A stretch of DNA of 64,000 nt from Paucisalibacillus algeriensis (GCF_000577245.1 NZ_CBYO010000006.1:1-64000); one strand, 5' to 3'; shown: positions 33,306 to 43,022, counted from the stretch's first letter. Notes: generated from the letters alone by a model not told the origin. Program-made: numbers and translations.

Positions 33306-34435
33306 GACAATCTCTCCTCTGATTGTTGCTTTACAACATTTGGAATCTTTATGGATAGAACCGTACCATTTCTATTTTCAATTTCTAAGCTTCCATTGAC
33401 AAAATCTAGTCGCTCTCTCATTCCACGTAGTCCATTTCCTTTTGTCAAGGCAGTACTTCCAATTCCTATTCCGTCGTCCTTTACAATAATACTAACTTCA
33501 CCTGGTAATTGCTGAATCATAACCGAGCACGCTGTAGCATTACTATGTTTAACTACGTTAGTCACCGCTTCTTTCAAGCACATTCCAAGAACATTCTCTA
33601 CTAATAATGGTGTACGATCAAGAACAGGATTACCTTCCAGATGAAAATTCATTTCGGCAGCCCCTATTACCTGTTGGGCGTGGTTAATCTCATCCTCTAA
33701 TTTAGTACTTCGCATATCAGAAACCATTTCTCGAACTTCTTTTAATGCGTTTCTTGCTGTTTGGTGAATATCCAGTATTTCTTTATGAACCTTTTCGGGA
33801 TGTTTTTGTAACAACCTCCCAGCTAAATCGCTTTTCAATCCAATAAGAGATAGTTTTTGTCCTAACGTATCATGTAAATCACGAGCAATACGCTGCCTTT
33901 CTTCCATCACCATTAATTGGGAAATCCGAACATTCGCATCTTCTAATTGATGTTCAAGTTTTTCACGTTTTATTCGATTATACATGTTGAAAGGCAAAAG
34001 TATGACACCAATGACACTTATTATGATAAATGGAAGCTGTGAAAAGAAGATTTGGCTTTGCGTAAAAAATCCAAGAGTTGTTGCTGAAATAGTCGTAACT
34101 AAGTGGACTACATAAAGTGTAATAAATCCGGCTTTATTTTGGATATTTCCTATATAAAAGGCAAGAAATAATGAAAAATAGACATAGCCAAAATAGAGTG
34201 TCATCCCAATACTGATTGCCATCTCAATACCTACCGACAAATAAACGGTCCAACCTTTTTTTATATAGGATAAACGAAAGGTGGTAAAGAAAACTACAAT
34301 CATTAACACCCCAATGAAAACCTCAGTTGGAGTAGAGAACCTGATGATGAAATAGAACGGAAGAATACAGAATACAACCCAAATATAGATGCTTAGACCA
34401 GTATTCTTCGAAAAAATATGATACCACTTTTGCAT
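33302..34435 (-). CDS. desK: Membrane thermosensor histidine kinase DesK
   Basis: A 377-residue sensor with four or five transmembrane segments in residues 12-150 and a HisKA_3 dimerisation helix containing RDLHDTLGQKLS with H188, the phosphorylated residue in B. subtilis DesK. The ATP domain has VTNVVKHSNATACS and DDGIGIG...GNGLRGM. It senses membrane thickness and order. AGGAGG stands before the ATG; desR overlaps its end. A terminator separates it from des upstream, so kinase and regulator have their own transcript. Confidence 0.93.
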   Translation of the reverse strand: MQKWYHIFSKNTGLSIYIWVVFCILPFYFIIRFSTPTEVFIGVLMIVVFFTTFRLSYIKKGWTVYLSVGIEMAISIGMTLYFGYVYFSLFLAFYIGNIQNKAGFITLYVVHLVTTISATTLGFFTQSQIFFSQLPFIIISVIGVILLPFNMYNRIKREKLEHQLEDANVRISQLMVMEERQRIARDLHDTLGQKLSLIGLKSDLAGRLLQKHPEKVHKEILDIHQTARNALKEVREMVSDMRSTKLEDEINHAQQVIGAAEMNFHLEGNPVLDRTPLLVENVLGMCLKEAVTNVVKHSNATACSVMIQQLPGEVSIIVKDDGIGIGSTALTKGNGLRGMRERLDFVNGSLEIENRNGTVLSIKIPNVVKQQSEERLS

Positions 34436-34488
34436 TTTCTTCCTCCTATTTCATGTTTAGATAGAGTATAGCAGATATCAGGCATTAC

Positions 34489-34523
34489 AAAAACCCTTCC
34501 ATTCCAAGTAATGAAGGGTTTTT
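34489..34523. terminator. Terminator between des and desKR
   Basis: AAAAACCCTTC (34489-34499) and GAAGGGTTTTT (34513-34523); on the minus strand it ends the des transcript. Confidence 0.85.
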
Positions 34524-34530
34524 CCAGAAA

Positions 34531-35583
34531 TTACTTTTCTTGTACGCTAGTTTTCTGTGTAGGGATTTGCAAGCCGGATTTTGGTTCCTTCAAGTGGTCT
34601 TTAATTTCCTTAAAGCTCACGAATGTTTTACTTGCTTCATCATATAAACGGAATCGAATAGATTGCAAGCTAGTCTTAAGTGTAATGGTCGTTGCTTTTT
34701 GTAATGGCGGTGTAGATTCATGCGCTTTTTCTAGATTGTAATTCGGTACCCTCGGGCTTAAGTGGTGTACATGGTGATAACCTATACTACCTGTTAACCA
34801 TTCAATTACCTTAGGCAACTTATAATAAGAGCTTCCGTCTACTGCTGCTTTTACATAATCCCATTCTTCTTCATTTTCAAAATAGGAATCCTCGAACTGG
34901 TGTTGAACATAAAACAACCAGATACCTGCTGCACCGGCAATAAACAATATAGGAAGTTGTATGATTAGGAAGGCCTGCCAGCCAATTGCCCAAATCAATA
35001 GTGCATAAATCCCTACGATTGAAACGTTAATAAGATACGTATTGATTCGTTCTTTCCGTTTTGCACCTTTGCGATTAAATCGATTTGAAACTAAAAACAG
35101 GTAAAGCGGTCCTAATCCAAACATAATGATGGGGTTTCGGTATAAGCGATACGCTAATCTACCCCAAAATGATGCTTGCACATACTCATCCACGGTCATA
35201 ACCCATACATCACCTATGCCACGTTTATCTAAGTTACTACTTGTTGCATGATGGATAGAATGGCTCCATTTCCACTTTTCAAACGCGAAATGCGTGATAA
35301 TACCTGTAATGGTTCCAACAACCCTGTTGGCTTTTTTGTTTTGAAAAAATGACATATGTGTACAATCATGGAAAATAATAAAGGTCCGAACTACAAATCC
35401 CGCAGCTAATACGATACAAGGTATTGATAGCCAAATGGAAATTGCAAGACTCTGATATGCAAGGAACCAAAGTAGAAAAAATGGAATTATCGTATTAATC
35501 ATTTGAAAGATACTAGCCCTTGTATTTGATTTAGCAAATGGTAATACACTTTTTCTTAATTGTGCTTGTTTTTGTTTACTCAC
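34531..35583 (-). CDS. des: Acyl-lipid delta-5 desaturase Des
   Basis: A 350-residue integral membrane desaturase that puts a cis double bond into acyl chains of existing phospholipids. The three histidine boxes are FHDCTHMSFF, HSIHHATSSNLDKRG and GYHHVHHLSPRVPNY, almost as in B. subtilis Des. Several hydrophobic segments surround them. The GTG at 35583 is chosen because AGGAGG lies six bases upstream; the open frame starts six codons earlier but that ATG overlaps the RBS. Controlled by DesKR through the palindrome upstream. Confidence 0.94.
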   Translation of the reverse strand: MSKQKQAQLRKSVLPFAKSNTRASIFQMINTIIPFFLLWFLAYQSLAISIWLSIPCIVLAAGFVVRTFIIFHDCTHMSFFQNKKANRVVGTITGIITHFAFEKWKWSHSIHHATSSNLDKRGIGDVWVMTVDEYVQASFWGRLAYRLYRNPIIMFGLGPLYLFLVSNRFNRKGAKRKERINTYLINVSIVGIYALLIWAIGWQAFLIIQLPILFIAGAAGIWLFYVQHQFEDSYFENEEEWDYVKAAVDGSSYYKLPKVIEWLTGSIGYHHVHHLSPRVPNYNLEKAHESTPPLQKATTITLKTSLQSIRFRLYDEASKTFVSFKEIKDHLKEPKSGLQIPTQKTSVQEK

Positions 35584-35667
35584 TATATTCCTCCTAGTCA
35601 TTCAAGTTATTAGTTATATAATAGGTGGAATTCTATCGTTTTATAAGTCATACTCGTCAGGATTTTA

Positions 35668-35685
35668 ATATGACATTTGTCATAT
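35668..35685. promoter_or_regulatory. Candidate DesR operator upstream of des
   Basis: ATATGACATTTGTCATAT, an inverted repeat with 8-bp arms, centred about 90 bp before the des start. It resembles the ATGAC/GTCAT half-sites of the DesR operator; a further ATGAC-like half-site lies between it and the gene. Confidence 0.65.
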
Positions 35686-35724
35686 CATTAAGGGGAAATA
35701 GATAACTTCCCCTTAATCCACAAT

Positions 35725-35751
35725 AAAAAGGTGATGATTTTCATCATCACC
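35725..35751 (-). terminator. Terminator after the DUF3231 gene
   Basis: GGTGATGA (35730-35737) and TCATCACC (35744-35751); a minus-strand T run follows at 35725-35729. Confidence 0.8.
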
Positions 35752-35784
35752 ACTGCTTGTACTATTCTTCCTTAAATTCGTTTC

Positions 35785-36294
35785 TTAATCCTCACCCTTA
35801 GAAAGATGAAGTGGTGGTGGTACAAGCCAGCCTTTATCTTTATTTAACTGAAGAAGCTTAGCACCAAATGCTGCTTTTTGGGTATGTATCTTCCCAAACA
35901 ATGCTGAAATATCTTCACGTATACACTGACCCATCACGGTACTAGCTGCTACTAACCCAGCAGCGGCATCAGCAGACATTTTTCCTGCAATTTCATTATC
36001 CATAAAACGAGCACCAGTTGGAATGGATTCTAAATCAGCTGTAGGTCGTTCCGGTGGAGTTGGCGGTAAACCAACACCATTCGCTTTTAACAATGCTTCT
36101 ATTTCAGTTATGTCCTGTTTCCCTTGTTCAATTGCCTCTTGAATTAGTTTTTTCAAGTCCTCATCCCCGGCATGGTTTAATAAGGTTTGGTATGCAGCGA
36201 CCATTGCTTTCCCAGAAAACGCAGCTGACCAAACTCCAAAAACCTCACCATAATGCATCGGTTCATCTGTTGGATTTCCACTTAATATTCCCAT
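35785..36294 (-). CDS. DUF3231 family protein
   Basis: A 169-residue protein of the DUF3231 family, found mainly in spore-forming bacilli and rich in helices with a ferritin-like look. MGILSGNPTDEPMHYGEVFGVWS and the PPTPPERP linker are typical; members usually occur as one or two such halves, and this has one. The ATG at 36294 has AAGGAGG six bases upstream, whereas the open frame extends 18 codons further without RBS. Function unknown. Stand-alone gene. Confidence 0.82.
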   Translation of the reverse strand: MGILSGNPTDEPMHYGEVFGVWSAAFSGKAMVAAYQTLLNHAGDEDLKKLIQEAIEQGKQDITEIEALLKANGVGLPPTPPERPTADLESIPTGARFMDNEIAGKMSADAAAGLVAASTVMGQCIREDISALFGKIHTQKAAFGAKLLQLNKDKGWLVPPPLHLSKGED

Positions 36295-36487
36295 TGCAAT
36301 CCTCCTTATCACATTCAATCTTTGTGCCACCTTTCTAATATTGCACATACTTAGATTGTCTAATTCTAGGAATTTTAAACGATAATTAATTTATTTCCTT
36401 AAACTCTTTTATTTTCATGAAAATAAATGGTTTTATGTCGTATTTAATTAGTATAATGATACTAAAACAATTACTGGAGGGGGAGTT

Positions 36488-37105
36488 ATGGATATACACA
36501 CTATTCTAAATCGGTTGTCAGCAAAAGAACCAGGTATTATGGGAATGGAGGATTTCAAACAGTCAGCTGTTCTCATTCCACTAGTTGATGTTAATGGGGA
36601 AACACATATATTATTTGAAGTTCGGTCCATGAAATTGCGAAGCCAACCGGGAGATATATGCTTTCCTGGGGGCAGGATCGATTCAACTGACCCAACTCCA
36701 ATGGATTGTGCAATTCGCGAAACGATGGAAGAACTCGGAGTTAATAAGGATACTATAGTAGACGTAACACCGATAGACTATGTAGTATCAGACATGGGAA
36801 GAATCATTTATCCTTATGTTGGAAAACTTCAACACACAAGTGAAATCACTCCTAACGAAACGGAAGTAGGGGAATATTTCACAGTACCTTTATCTTATCT
36901 ACTGAACACCACTCCAGAATCCTATAAAGTAAACTTCAAGGTAATACCCGAAGAAAATTTTCCGTTTGACTTAATTGTAGGTGGAGAAGATTATAACTGG
37001 AAGATTCGCCATATTAATGAGTTGTTTTACCGGTATGAGGACCGAGTTATATGGGGATTAACAGCAAAGATTTTAACACACTTTTTAAAATTAATTAAGT
37101 GTTAA
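36488..37105 (+). CDS. Nudix hydrolase, probable CoA pyrophosphatase
   Basis: A 205-residue Nudix protein of the NudL/YeaB group. PGDICFPGGRIDSTDPTPMDCAIRETMEELG combines the CoA-pyrophosphatase extension with a Nudix box of the PGGxxDxxD...AxREtxEE form. It should split CoA or acyl-CoA into 3',5'-ADP and phosphopantetheine. GGAGGGGGAG precedes the ATG and TATAAT lies about 30 bp upstream. Described in peptide fragments here because the motif is long; exact substrate is inferred from family. Confidence 0.83.
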   Translation: MDIHTILNRLSAKEPGIMGMEDFKQSAVLIPLVDVNGETHILFEVRSMKLRSQPGDICFPGGRIDSTDPTPMDCAIRETMEELGVNKDTIVDVTPIDYVVSDMGRIIYPYVGKLQHTSEITPNETEVGEYFTVPLSYLLNTTPESYKVNFKVIPEENFPFDLIVGGEDYNWKIRHINELFYRYEDRVIWGLTAKILTHFLKLIKC

Positions 37106-37216
37106 GGAGACCACGTTGGATGGCAGGTCCTTATTATTCATCTTGGATTCGTTGTGAGAGTGAAATGATGAATGGCACTACTGCATAAGTTGAACAATAA
37201 TTCCTTCTAAATAGAA

Positions 37217-37250
37217 AGCGGCTAGGATTTCATAATCCCAGCCACTTTTA
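37217..37250. terminator. Bidirectional terminator
   Basis: AGCGGCTAGGATT (37217-37229) pairs with AATCCCAGCCACT (37234-37246), between the convergent Nudix and helicase genes. The 110 bp between the Nudix stop and this hairpin hold nothing I recognise. Confidence 0.8.
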
Positions 37251-37252
37251 GT

Positions 37253-39187
37253 TTACTCCCAATTTATTTCAACAGGCATTACAGACCTTATTTCCTCTTT
37301 GTACATTTCCCATTCATTTTCTTTCATCCATATACGAATAACACCATGATCTTCATTTGTTCGGATTAAACGTCCAATACCCTGACGAAGCCTTAGTAGC
37401 ATGTACGGAGCATCTACTTCTTTTTCAGGATTTGCTACATGTTTCCGCTTTGATTTGAAAACTGGGTCATGTGGCGGGAATGGAAGCGATGAAATAATTA
37501 CTTGGCTTAAAGCCTCACCCGGAACATCGAGCCCTTCCCATAAGTGGTATGCACATAAGACCGAATCTGTTTGAGATTGAAAGTGATTTACGGTTTCGCT
37601 AATCTCATAGTCTCCTTCAAATAAGAGCTTAAACGGCCAATCCTTCTCTCTTGTCCAACTTCGAAATTCATTCATTTCCTCTATATTAGAGAATAAAACT
37701 AGCGTGCTTCCGTTATTTTCAAGGATTTGGTTGCCAATTTGATTCCACTTTTTCTCCTTATTTTGTTCCATATGACCGAGCAGCTGCATTTGTTCTTCAT
37801 AATCAAATGGTGATTCCACCGAAAACGAATCATATGCCTCAATACCAAGGCTTGTGGCCAAATAAGAAAAGTCTCCACCTTGTGATAGGGTTGCAGAAGA
37901 AAATACAAATGGGATGTTTTTTGAAAACACCTCTTTTTTTAACACATCTTCTACAAGTCTTGGCATAAGCACTAAGGTAGTTGTCTCTTTATTTTCTTCA
38001 ATCCAAAAAATCCCTTCATCTTCTTTGAGGAAAATGGATAGACCATAATGATAGAACTCCAAATATTCCTCAATGATTTTGAGATGATACCCATCAATCG
38101 TAAACATCTCCGCATCAAATACTAGCTGGTCTAGTAGCTTTTCAACTTTTCCATATAGATTTGATACTAATTCTAGCATCACCTTTGTGGCTTCTACTTC
38201 TTTACGGTTAGATCCAGCTATATCTCTAGCTGAATTGCTAAGAATATCAAACCAGTCTTCGTGCAAGGTTAAAATATCCTCAATTAGGTATAAAGATTCT
38301 TCGCGTACATCTTGTCCCATGTAGCCGGTAAGCACCTGATTAAGTGTCTCTGAATGAAAACGATAAGTAAGACCTTTTTGTGCAGAAAACTCCAGTAAAT
38401 GTCCTTCATCAAAAATTACAGTGCTTGCTTCCGGGAGCAATGGAATTTGCCCTTCACGCTTTCTTGAATCTTTTGTCCATACGTGTTCCATATAGAAATC
38501 ATGTGAGCAAATGATAAGGTCATTCGCATGACGATAATACTCACGATTTAATGTTTGTCCACTTCGATGTCTCAATTGACAGGTAGAACACTGTTGGAGT
38601 GGATCCCAAGCAATTTTATCCCATGTTTCATCAGACACCCATGGATATTCTTTCCGGTCGCCATATCTTTCAAAAATCTTTTTAGCTGAGCTAGTATCAA
38701 AGACGAAATCAGGTATTTCATCGTATACTCTTGTAACATCTTGATCATCTGTTTCACTAATCAAGTGGTCCAGTTTTCGAGCACAAACATAATTTTCTCT
38801 TGCTTTCGCTAACCTCACATCTACCTCAAGCCCTACTGCATTTTCAAGCTTTTCGATGTCTCCACCTGTTTTAACAAGCTGTTCAATCAAGGTTTCGTCT
38901 GCACAGGAGATAATTGCTGGTTTACCGATGTAACGAGCATAACAAATCGCATATAGTAGATAGGCAAACGTTTTCCCTGTACCAACGCCAGCCTCGGCGA
39001 ATATAGTGCGCTTCTCCTTAAAAGCTTTTTCCAACTGAAAGGCCATAAAAATTTGTTCATCACGAGTTTCATAACCTTGTTCAGGTAAAATATCATAGAA
39101 AACATCGCCGACATAATCGCCTAGTTTTTCATAGAAGTTTTCAGTTTTTGAGACTTGAAATGGTAAAGCACTTTTATTATTTGGCAT
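37253..39187 (-). CDS. ypvA: DinG/XPD-family ATP-dependent DNA helicase (YpvA)
   Basis: A 644-residue superfamily-2 helicase. Walker A EAGVGTGKT is at 65-73, the DEAH box reads FDEGHLLE, and motif VI is RLRQGIGRLIRTNEDHG near the C-terminus. Cysteines in YVCARK, CSTC and IICSHD lie where XPD/DinG enzymes bind an iron-sulfur cluster. Length fits the B. subtilis DinG-like YpvA. Likely acts in DNA repair or replication stress; no exonuclease domain is present. Single gene. Confidence 0.88.
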   Translation of the reverse strand: MPNNKSALPFQVSKTENFYEKLGDYVGDVFYDILPEQGYETRDEQIFMAFQLEKAFKEKRTIFAEAGVGTGKTFAYLLYAICYARYIGKPAIISCADETLIEQLVKTGGDIEKLENAVGLEVDVRLAKARENYVCARKLDHLISETDDQDVTRVYDEIPDFVFDTSSAKKIFERYGDRKEYPWVSDETWDKIAWDPLQQCSTCQLRHRSGQTLNREYYRHANDLIICSHDFYMEHVWTKDSRKREGQIPLLPEASTVIFDEGHLLEFSAQKGLTYRFHSETLNQVLTGYMGQDVREESLYLIEDILTLHEDWFDILSNSARDIAGSNRKEVEATKVMLELVSNLYGKVEKLLDQLVFDAEMFTIDGYHLKIIEEYLEFYHYGLSIFLKEDEGIFWIEENKETTTLVLMPRLVEDVLKKEVFSKNIPFVFSSATLSQGGDFSYLATSLGIEAYDSFSVESPFDYEEQMQLLGHMEQNKEKKWNQIGNQILENNGSTLVLFSNIEEMNEFRSWTREKDWPFKLLFEGDYEISETVNHFQSQTDSVLCAYHLWEGLDVPGEALSQVIISSLPFPPHDPVFKSKRKHVANPEKEVDAPYMLLRLRQGIGRLIRTNEDHGVIRIWMKENEWEMYKEEIRSVMPVEINWE

Positions 39188-39360
39188 TTAGTTCCCTCAT
39201 TTTTACATTTTTAACATAGGAATAATTCTATCATGATGGCCAACCCTTTTACTATCTTTTGCATTTTATTTAAGGAAAGTAAGTGGGAGCTGTTAAATTA
39301 AAATCTCTTTAAAGATGGAGCACTTATTACATCACTTTTAATTAATTGCTTTTAGTTCAT

Positions 39361-39834
39361 TCAAAGCACAGTATCACTCGCTCTAAATCGAAATAATTTT
39401 TCATTCCCTGTTCTTCTAACTAATTCATTTTTAAGTTCCATGTAGTCATTTTCCGTAAGCCACTCTCCATGGAAAGTTATTTCTTTGTTGTTAATTAATT
39501 TGATTGTGATTATTTTGCGGTCATAGTCATGAAATTCAACACAATGAGCTATATCGTAATAATTTGCCCTTTTTGTTAGTAATAATGGACCTCGATTAAC
39601 TTCAAGTTCATTCGGTGTTAAATAAATATAATCCTGACTGGAACTATTCATGTAGTGGATTCCACGAACCACTCCTGTTAACACAGGAAGTAATCCAAGG
39701 ATAAGAAATAGTAGCTCCAAGTCATGGTATTGTTGCATTGCCATAATCGTAGAAATAATGGCAATGATTGCAGCAAAAAATGATCCAAATGCTTTTTTAT
39801 ACCAATCACCAGTACCTGCAAATCGATATCCCAT
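39361..39834 (-). CDS. Hypothetical membrane protein with PH-like domain
   Basis: Not assigned. The 157 residues begin with two hydrophobic segments (roughly 17-33 and 40-60) and end in a soluble domain (IYLTPNELEVNRGPLLL... KIITIKLINNKEITFHGEWL) that looks like the PH-like domains of small bacterial membrane proteins. The ATG at 39834 follows a weak GGTGTGG; an upstream GTG is possible. No operon partner. Its role is unknown. The 173 bp to the helicase start hold no gene. Confidence 0.65.
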   Translation of the reverse strand: MGYRFAGTGDWYKKAFGSFFAAIIAIISTIMAMQQYHDLELLFLILGLLPVLTGVVRGIHYMNSSSQDYIYLTPNELEVNRGPLLLTKRANYYDIAHCVEFHDYDRKIITIKLINNKEITFHGEWLTENDYMELKNELVRRTGNEKLFRFRASDTVL

Positions 39835-39903
39835 ATTCAACCACACCTTTATTTATGTATAGCTTTTATACGAAATTGTTGTTTAATTTGTTTCATTAAA
39901 AAT

Positions 39904-39942
39904 ATAACCGATTATCCTTCCTCCAGAAAGATAATCGGTTAT
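39904..39942 (-). terminator. Terminator after the Ltp lipoprotein gene
   Basis: Perfect 13-bp arms ATAACCGATTATC (39904-39916) and GATAATCGGTTAT (39930-39942), then TTTTT on the minus strand. Confidence 0.88.
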
Positions 39943-40053
39943 ACATGTTCTATATAATAAGCAATTCCTAATGTTCTGCAATAGGGCTATTCTACCGTTG
40001 GCAAGTAACATGTTAATGTATTATGTTTATATATCTTAAAAATACTTATAATA

Positions 40054-40731
40054 TTATAGTCCTACTTCATCCGCTGCATAATTAGCATCTTCACTACTAT
40101 AACCTTCGTATATCAATTGATCTACTAATCCGCTTCTCGAAAACGCAGTATAATCTAAGTAATCCTGAGCTGCCTTTACTGCTTGCTCTCTCCAATTTAC
40201 ACTAATATTCTCTACTGCATAAGTTGCATCGCTATTACTGTAGCCTTCATACTCTAACTGTTCAATTAAACCGCTTTTTGAAAATGCTGTGTAATCCAAG
40301 TAATCTTGTGCCGCTTTCGTTGCCTGTTCTGTCCAATTCACATTGAGTTTCTCCACTGCATATGTAGCATCACTATTACTGAAACCTTCATACTCTAACT
40401 GCTCTATTAAGCCAGTTTTTGAAAATGCAGTATATGCCAAATATTCTTCTGCCATTTTTACTGCTTGCTGTTGCTCCATTGTTTCGTTATTTTCTTCTTC
40501 TACTTTCTCTTCTTCTTTCTTATCCTCCTCTACTTTGGCTTCCTCTTCTTCCTTATCTACTTCTTCTTTCTCTTCTTCTATTGCCACTTCTTCTGTACTT
40601 TGATCAGACTCAGTAGTATTTTCTACTTTGTCTTCTTTATTTGCATCGTTATCCGTTTCGACACCTTCAGTACACGCAACCAATACCGTCATTACCATAA
40701 AAGTTAATAAGACCATTAATATTTTCTTCAT
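40054..40731 (-). CDS. Ltp-family lipoprotein with three 47-residue repeats
   Basis: A 225-residue surface lipoprotein. Signal peptide with lipobox LVAC and Cys20, then an acidic Glu/Lys linker to about residue 88, then three near-identical 47-residue repeats each with DYTAFSKSGLIEQLEYEG and SNSDATYAV. These are Ltp/Host cell surface-exposed lipoprotein repeats, known from the TP-J34 phage protein that blocks superinfecting phage DNA entry and from many chromosomal homologues of unknown use. ATG at 40731 follows AAGGAAGG; the open frame runs 43 codons further upstream but with no RBS and no signal peptide. Confidence 0.85.
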   Translation of the reverse strand: MKKILMVLLTFMVMTVLVACTEGVETDNDANKEDKVENTTESDQSTEEVAIEEEKEEVDKEEEEAKVEEDKKEEEKVEEENNETMEQQQAVKMAEEYLAYTAFSKTGLIEQLEYEGFSNSDATYAVEKLNVNWTEQATKAAQDYLDYTAFSKSGLIEQLEYEGYSNSDATYAVENISVNWREQAVKAAQDYLDYTAFSRSGLVDQLIYEGYSSEDANYAADEVGL

Positions 40732-40978
40732 TATAAAATTACCTTCCTTATATAAAATTGTTTTTTTACCTAGTAAATTTATAATAACACGTAATGGGTA
40801 CAAAGAAGTAAAATAGTTCTTATTTACTATAAATAAAATGATGAAGATCCACTGGCTCAACTCTCAAGCCACTACTAGAAGCATGAGTGTACGATGATAA
40901 TGGTGCCGTAAACATTAATAAGCCGGTACAAAAATATAGTTTTACAGTTTAATAGATAATAGAAAGTGAGGGATTACT

Positions 40979-41120
40979 ATAGCTGTTACAATTACATTCG
41001 GAATCAGAAAGGTGGTGTGAGTAAATCTTCGACATCTGCAACCACTGCTTTTCTACTTGCTGAAAAAGGCTACAAAGTATTAGCAATTGATATGGACTCC
41101 CAAGCAAATAGTTATATTTT
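40979..41120 (+). pseudogene. ParA/Soj-like ATPase remnant
   Basis: The reading [18 protein letters not shown] followed by [24 protein letters not shown] is the start of a ParA-type ATPase with the deviant Walker [10 protein letters not shown]. The expected ATG is ATA (40979-40981) after an AGGG RBS, one base change breaks the frame near GG/AATCAG (about 40990), and homology stops after about 48 residues, so it is a dead fragment. ParA genes of this type come with plasmids, phages or integrative elements, so it may mark a lost mobile element beside the Ltp gene. Confidence 0.75.
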
Positions 41121-41172
41121 ACCATGGTGTAATATAAAAAAGGCTTGGAGTTGCCCCCGAAAGCCCAGTGCA

Positions 41173-41463
41173 TTACCTTTTCTGTATTAGTACTAAACTA
41201 AAGTCGCCAACTGCATCTTTCTCGTACAAATTGGTAACGGAAGTGGAATAGTTTTGGATTTCTGCTTGAAATTCTAAATTTTTTTCTGGTACTTTAACAA
41301 GAAAATCATTTTTGTATAATTCCGTGGTCACATCATGATAGTAATCATGAGTAACTTTAAATTCTACTTCTAATAGATGGAGTTTATCTTCACTCTTTTC
41401 AACCCATGTATCATTCAAGCTCTCAACTTCAATTTCTAAATCATTTAACCAGATTGTGTACAC
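41173..41463 (-). CDS. DUF3219 family protein (YkvR-like)
   Basis: A 96-residue protein matching B. subtilis YkvR, with [19 protein letters not shown] and the signature [11 protein letters not shown] near the C-terminus. Function unknown. A GTG at 41463 has GAGGTG nine bases upstream; the frame could start at a GTG twelve bases earlier. It follows the hotdog gene by 17 bp and is probably co-transcribed with it. Confidence 0.8.
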   Translation of the reverse strand: MYTIWLNDLEIEVESLNDTWVEKSEDKLHLLEVEFKVTHDYYHDVTTELYKNDFLVKVPEKNLEFQAEIQNYSTSVTNLYEKDAVGDFSLVLIQKR

Positions 41464-41480
41464 TATGCTGTTCACCTCGA

Positions 41481-41963
41481 TTATTTTTGGATAAATGTAC
41501 TTGGCATGACAACCGCTATTACTTCACCTTTAACCACGCATACGTCCCCAGCATAAACTTCTGTCTGGACTTTCCACTTCTTTGGATGAATTTCTTCAAC
41601 CGTACCAACTGCTTTTAAGGCTACACCATTTGGGGTTGGCTTCAAAAAGTCTACCTTTAAAGATCCGGTAACAAATCTTGGTGGTTCTTCACCATCCCCT
41701 GGCTCATGACCATTTTTGCGATGTAAAGCAAGGGCAGCAGAACCAGTTCCATGACAATCAACCAGTGAGGCAATTACTCCTCCATACACAAAACCTGGAA
41801 TTGCCATTTGATCTTCTCGAGGAGTATAAATTGTTACGGTTTTATCTCCATCCCAGCCAGTTCTTAAGTGGAGACCACTCTCATTTAATTTTCCACAACC
41901 ATAACACCATGAATAATCATCTGCATAATCATCCTGAATAGCATGCTTAACGTTTTCCACCAC
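41481..41963 (-). CDS. Hotdog-fold acyl-CoA thioesterase family protein
   Basis: A 160-residue PaaI/4HBT-type protein. It begins with a CYGCGKLNESGLHL box seen in one PaaI-like branch and has AIPGFVYGGVIASLVDCHGTGSAA, where the usual HGG is YGG but the aspartate is kept. It should hydrolyse an acyl-CoA; the substrate is unknown and there is no link to the paa island 23 kb away. GTG at 41963 with AAGGAG eight bases upstream is the best start among several GTG codons. Confidence 0.75.
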   Translation of the reverse strand: MVENVKHAIQDDYADDYSWCYGCGKLNESGLHLRTGWDGDKTVTIYTPREDQMAIPGFVYGGVIASLVDCHGTGSAALALHRKNGHEPGDGEEPPRFVTGSLKVDFLKPTPNGVALKAVGTVEEIHPKKWKVQTEVYAGDVCVVKGEVIAVVMPSTFIQK

Positions 41964-42107
41964 TTCTCCCACTCCTTTTTTCTCGAATATCTTGTTCTAC
42001 CCGTTCATATATATATTCCAGATGACAACAAGAGCTTTTACCCTTATAATAAACATAATTGTTTTGTAAATACAATTTTAAAAATTTAAAAATAGAAAGG
42101 TGAGAAT

Positions 42108-42983
42108 ATGGGAAAACGAATTTTTTATTTCCTGCTAACAAACGTTTTAGTACTTTTAACGATTAGTATTATTTTTAGTGTTTTACCGATTGGCAACTAC
42201 ATTACGAGTAGTGGAAACATTGACTTTCTGCAATTGCTAATTTTTAGTGCTGTCATTGGTTTTACAGGAGCTTTCATTTCTTTAGCCATTTCACGTTGGA
42301 TGGCGAAAAAAATGATGGGTGTACAAGTTATTAATCCAAATGGTCCAATGAATGAACATGAAAAAGCTGTTGTAGAAAAAGTGCACCGCTTGTCTAGATC
42401 TGCTGGACTCATGCATATGCCTGAGGTTGGAATCTATCAATCTCCTGAAGTAAATGCCTTTGCGACTGGTCCTTCTAAGAAGCGTTCTATGGTAGCTGTT
42501 TCCACGGGCTTACTACAAGAAATGGATGACGATGCCATTGAGGGCGTTATTGCACATGAGGTAGCACATATCGCTAATGGGGATATGGTTACCATGACAT
42601 TACTACAAGGTGTGGTGAACACATTTGTAGTATTCTTGTCACGAGTAGCAGCATTTATCGCTTCCCGCTTCGTTAAAGAAGAGCTTGCGCCAATCGTACA
42701 TTTTATTGCCATTATTATTTTCCAAATCATTTTCTCAATCTTAGGTAGTATCGTAGTTTACGCATACTCCAGACACCGTGAGTACCATGCAGACCGTGGT
42801 GGTGCGGATTTAGCTGGGAAAGATAAAATGCGTCACGCACTTGAAAGCTTAAAAGCATATACGAATCGAATTAAAGGTGGCGAGGATACATCTATCGCCA
42901 CTCTAAAAATTAGCAACAGACGTAAATCGTCATTATTCTCCACACACCCAGATTTAGATGATCGTATTAAGCGTCTTGCATAA
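42108..42983 (+). CDS. htpX: Membrane zinc metalloprotease HtpX
   Basis: A 291-residue M48 protease that removes damaged membrane proteins. Two N-terminal membrane segments, zinc motif HEVAH at 150-154 with the third ligand in [16 protein letters not shown], and two more hydrophobic segments between. AAAGGTGAG precedes the ATG. Length and motifs match HtpX of other bacilli. Single gene. Confidence 0.95.
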   Translation: MGKRIFYFLLTNVLVLLTISIIFSVLPIGNYITSSGNIDFLQLLIFSAVIGFTGAFISLAISRWMAKKMMGVQVINPNGPMNEHEKAVVEKVHRLSRSAGLMHMPEVGIYQSPEVNAFATGPSKKRSMVAVSTGLLQEMDDDAIEGVIAHEVAHIANGDMVTMTLLQGVVNTFVVFLSRVAAFIASRFVKEELAPIVHFIAIIIFQIIFSILGSIVVYAYSRHREYHADRGGADLAGKDKMRHALESLKAYTNRIKGGEDTSIATLKISNRRKSSLFSTHPDLDDRIKRLA

Positions 42984-42992
42984 TGCATATAG

Positions 42993-43022
42993 GAGTGCTC
43001 CTAATTAGGAGTACTCTTTTTT
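42993..43022 (+). terminator. Terminator after htpX
   Basis: GAGTGCTCCT and AGGAGTACTC (one G-U pair) with an AATT loop, followed by six T. Confidence 0.85.
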
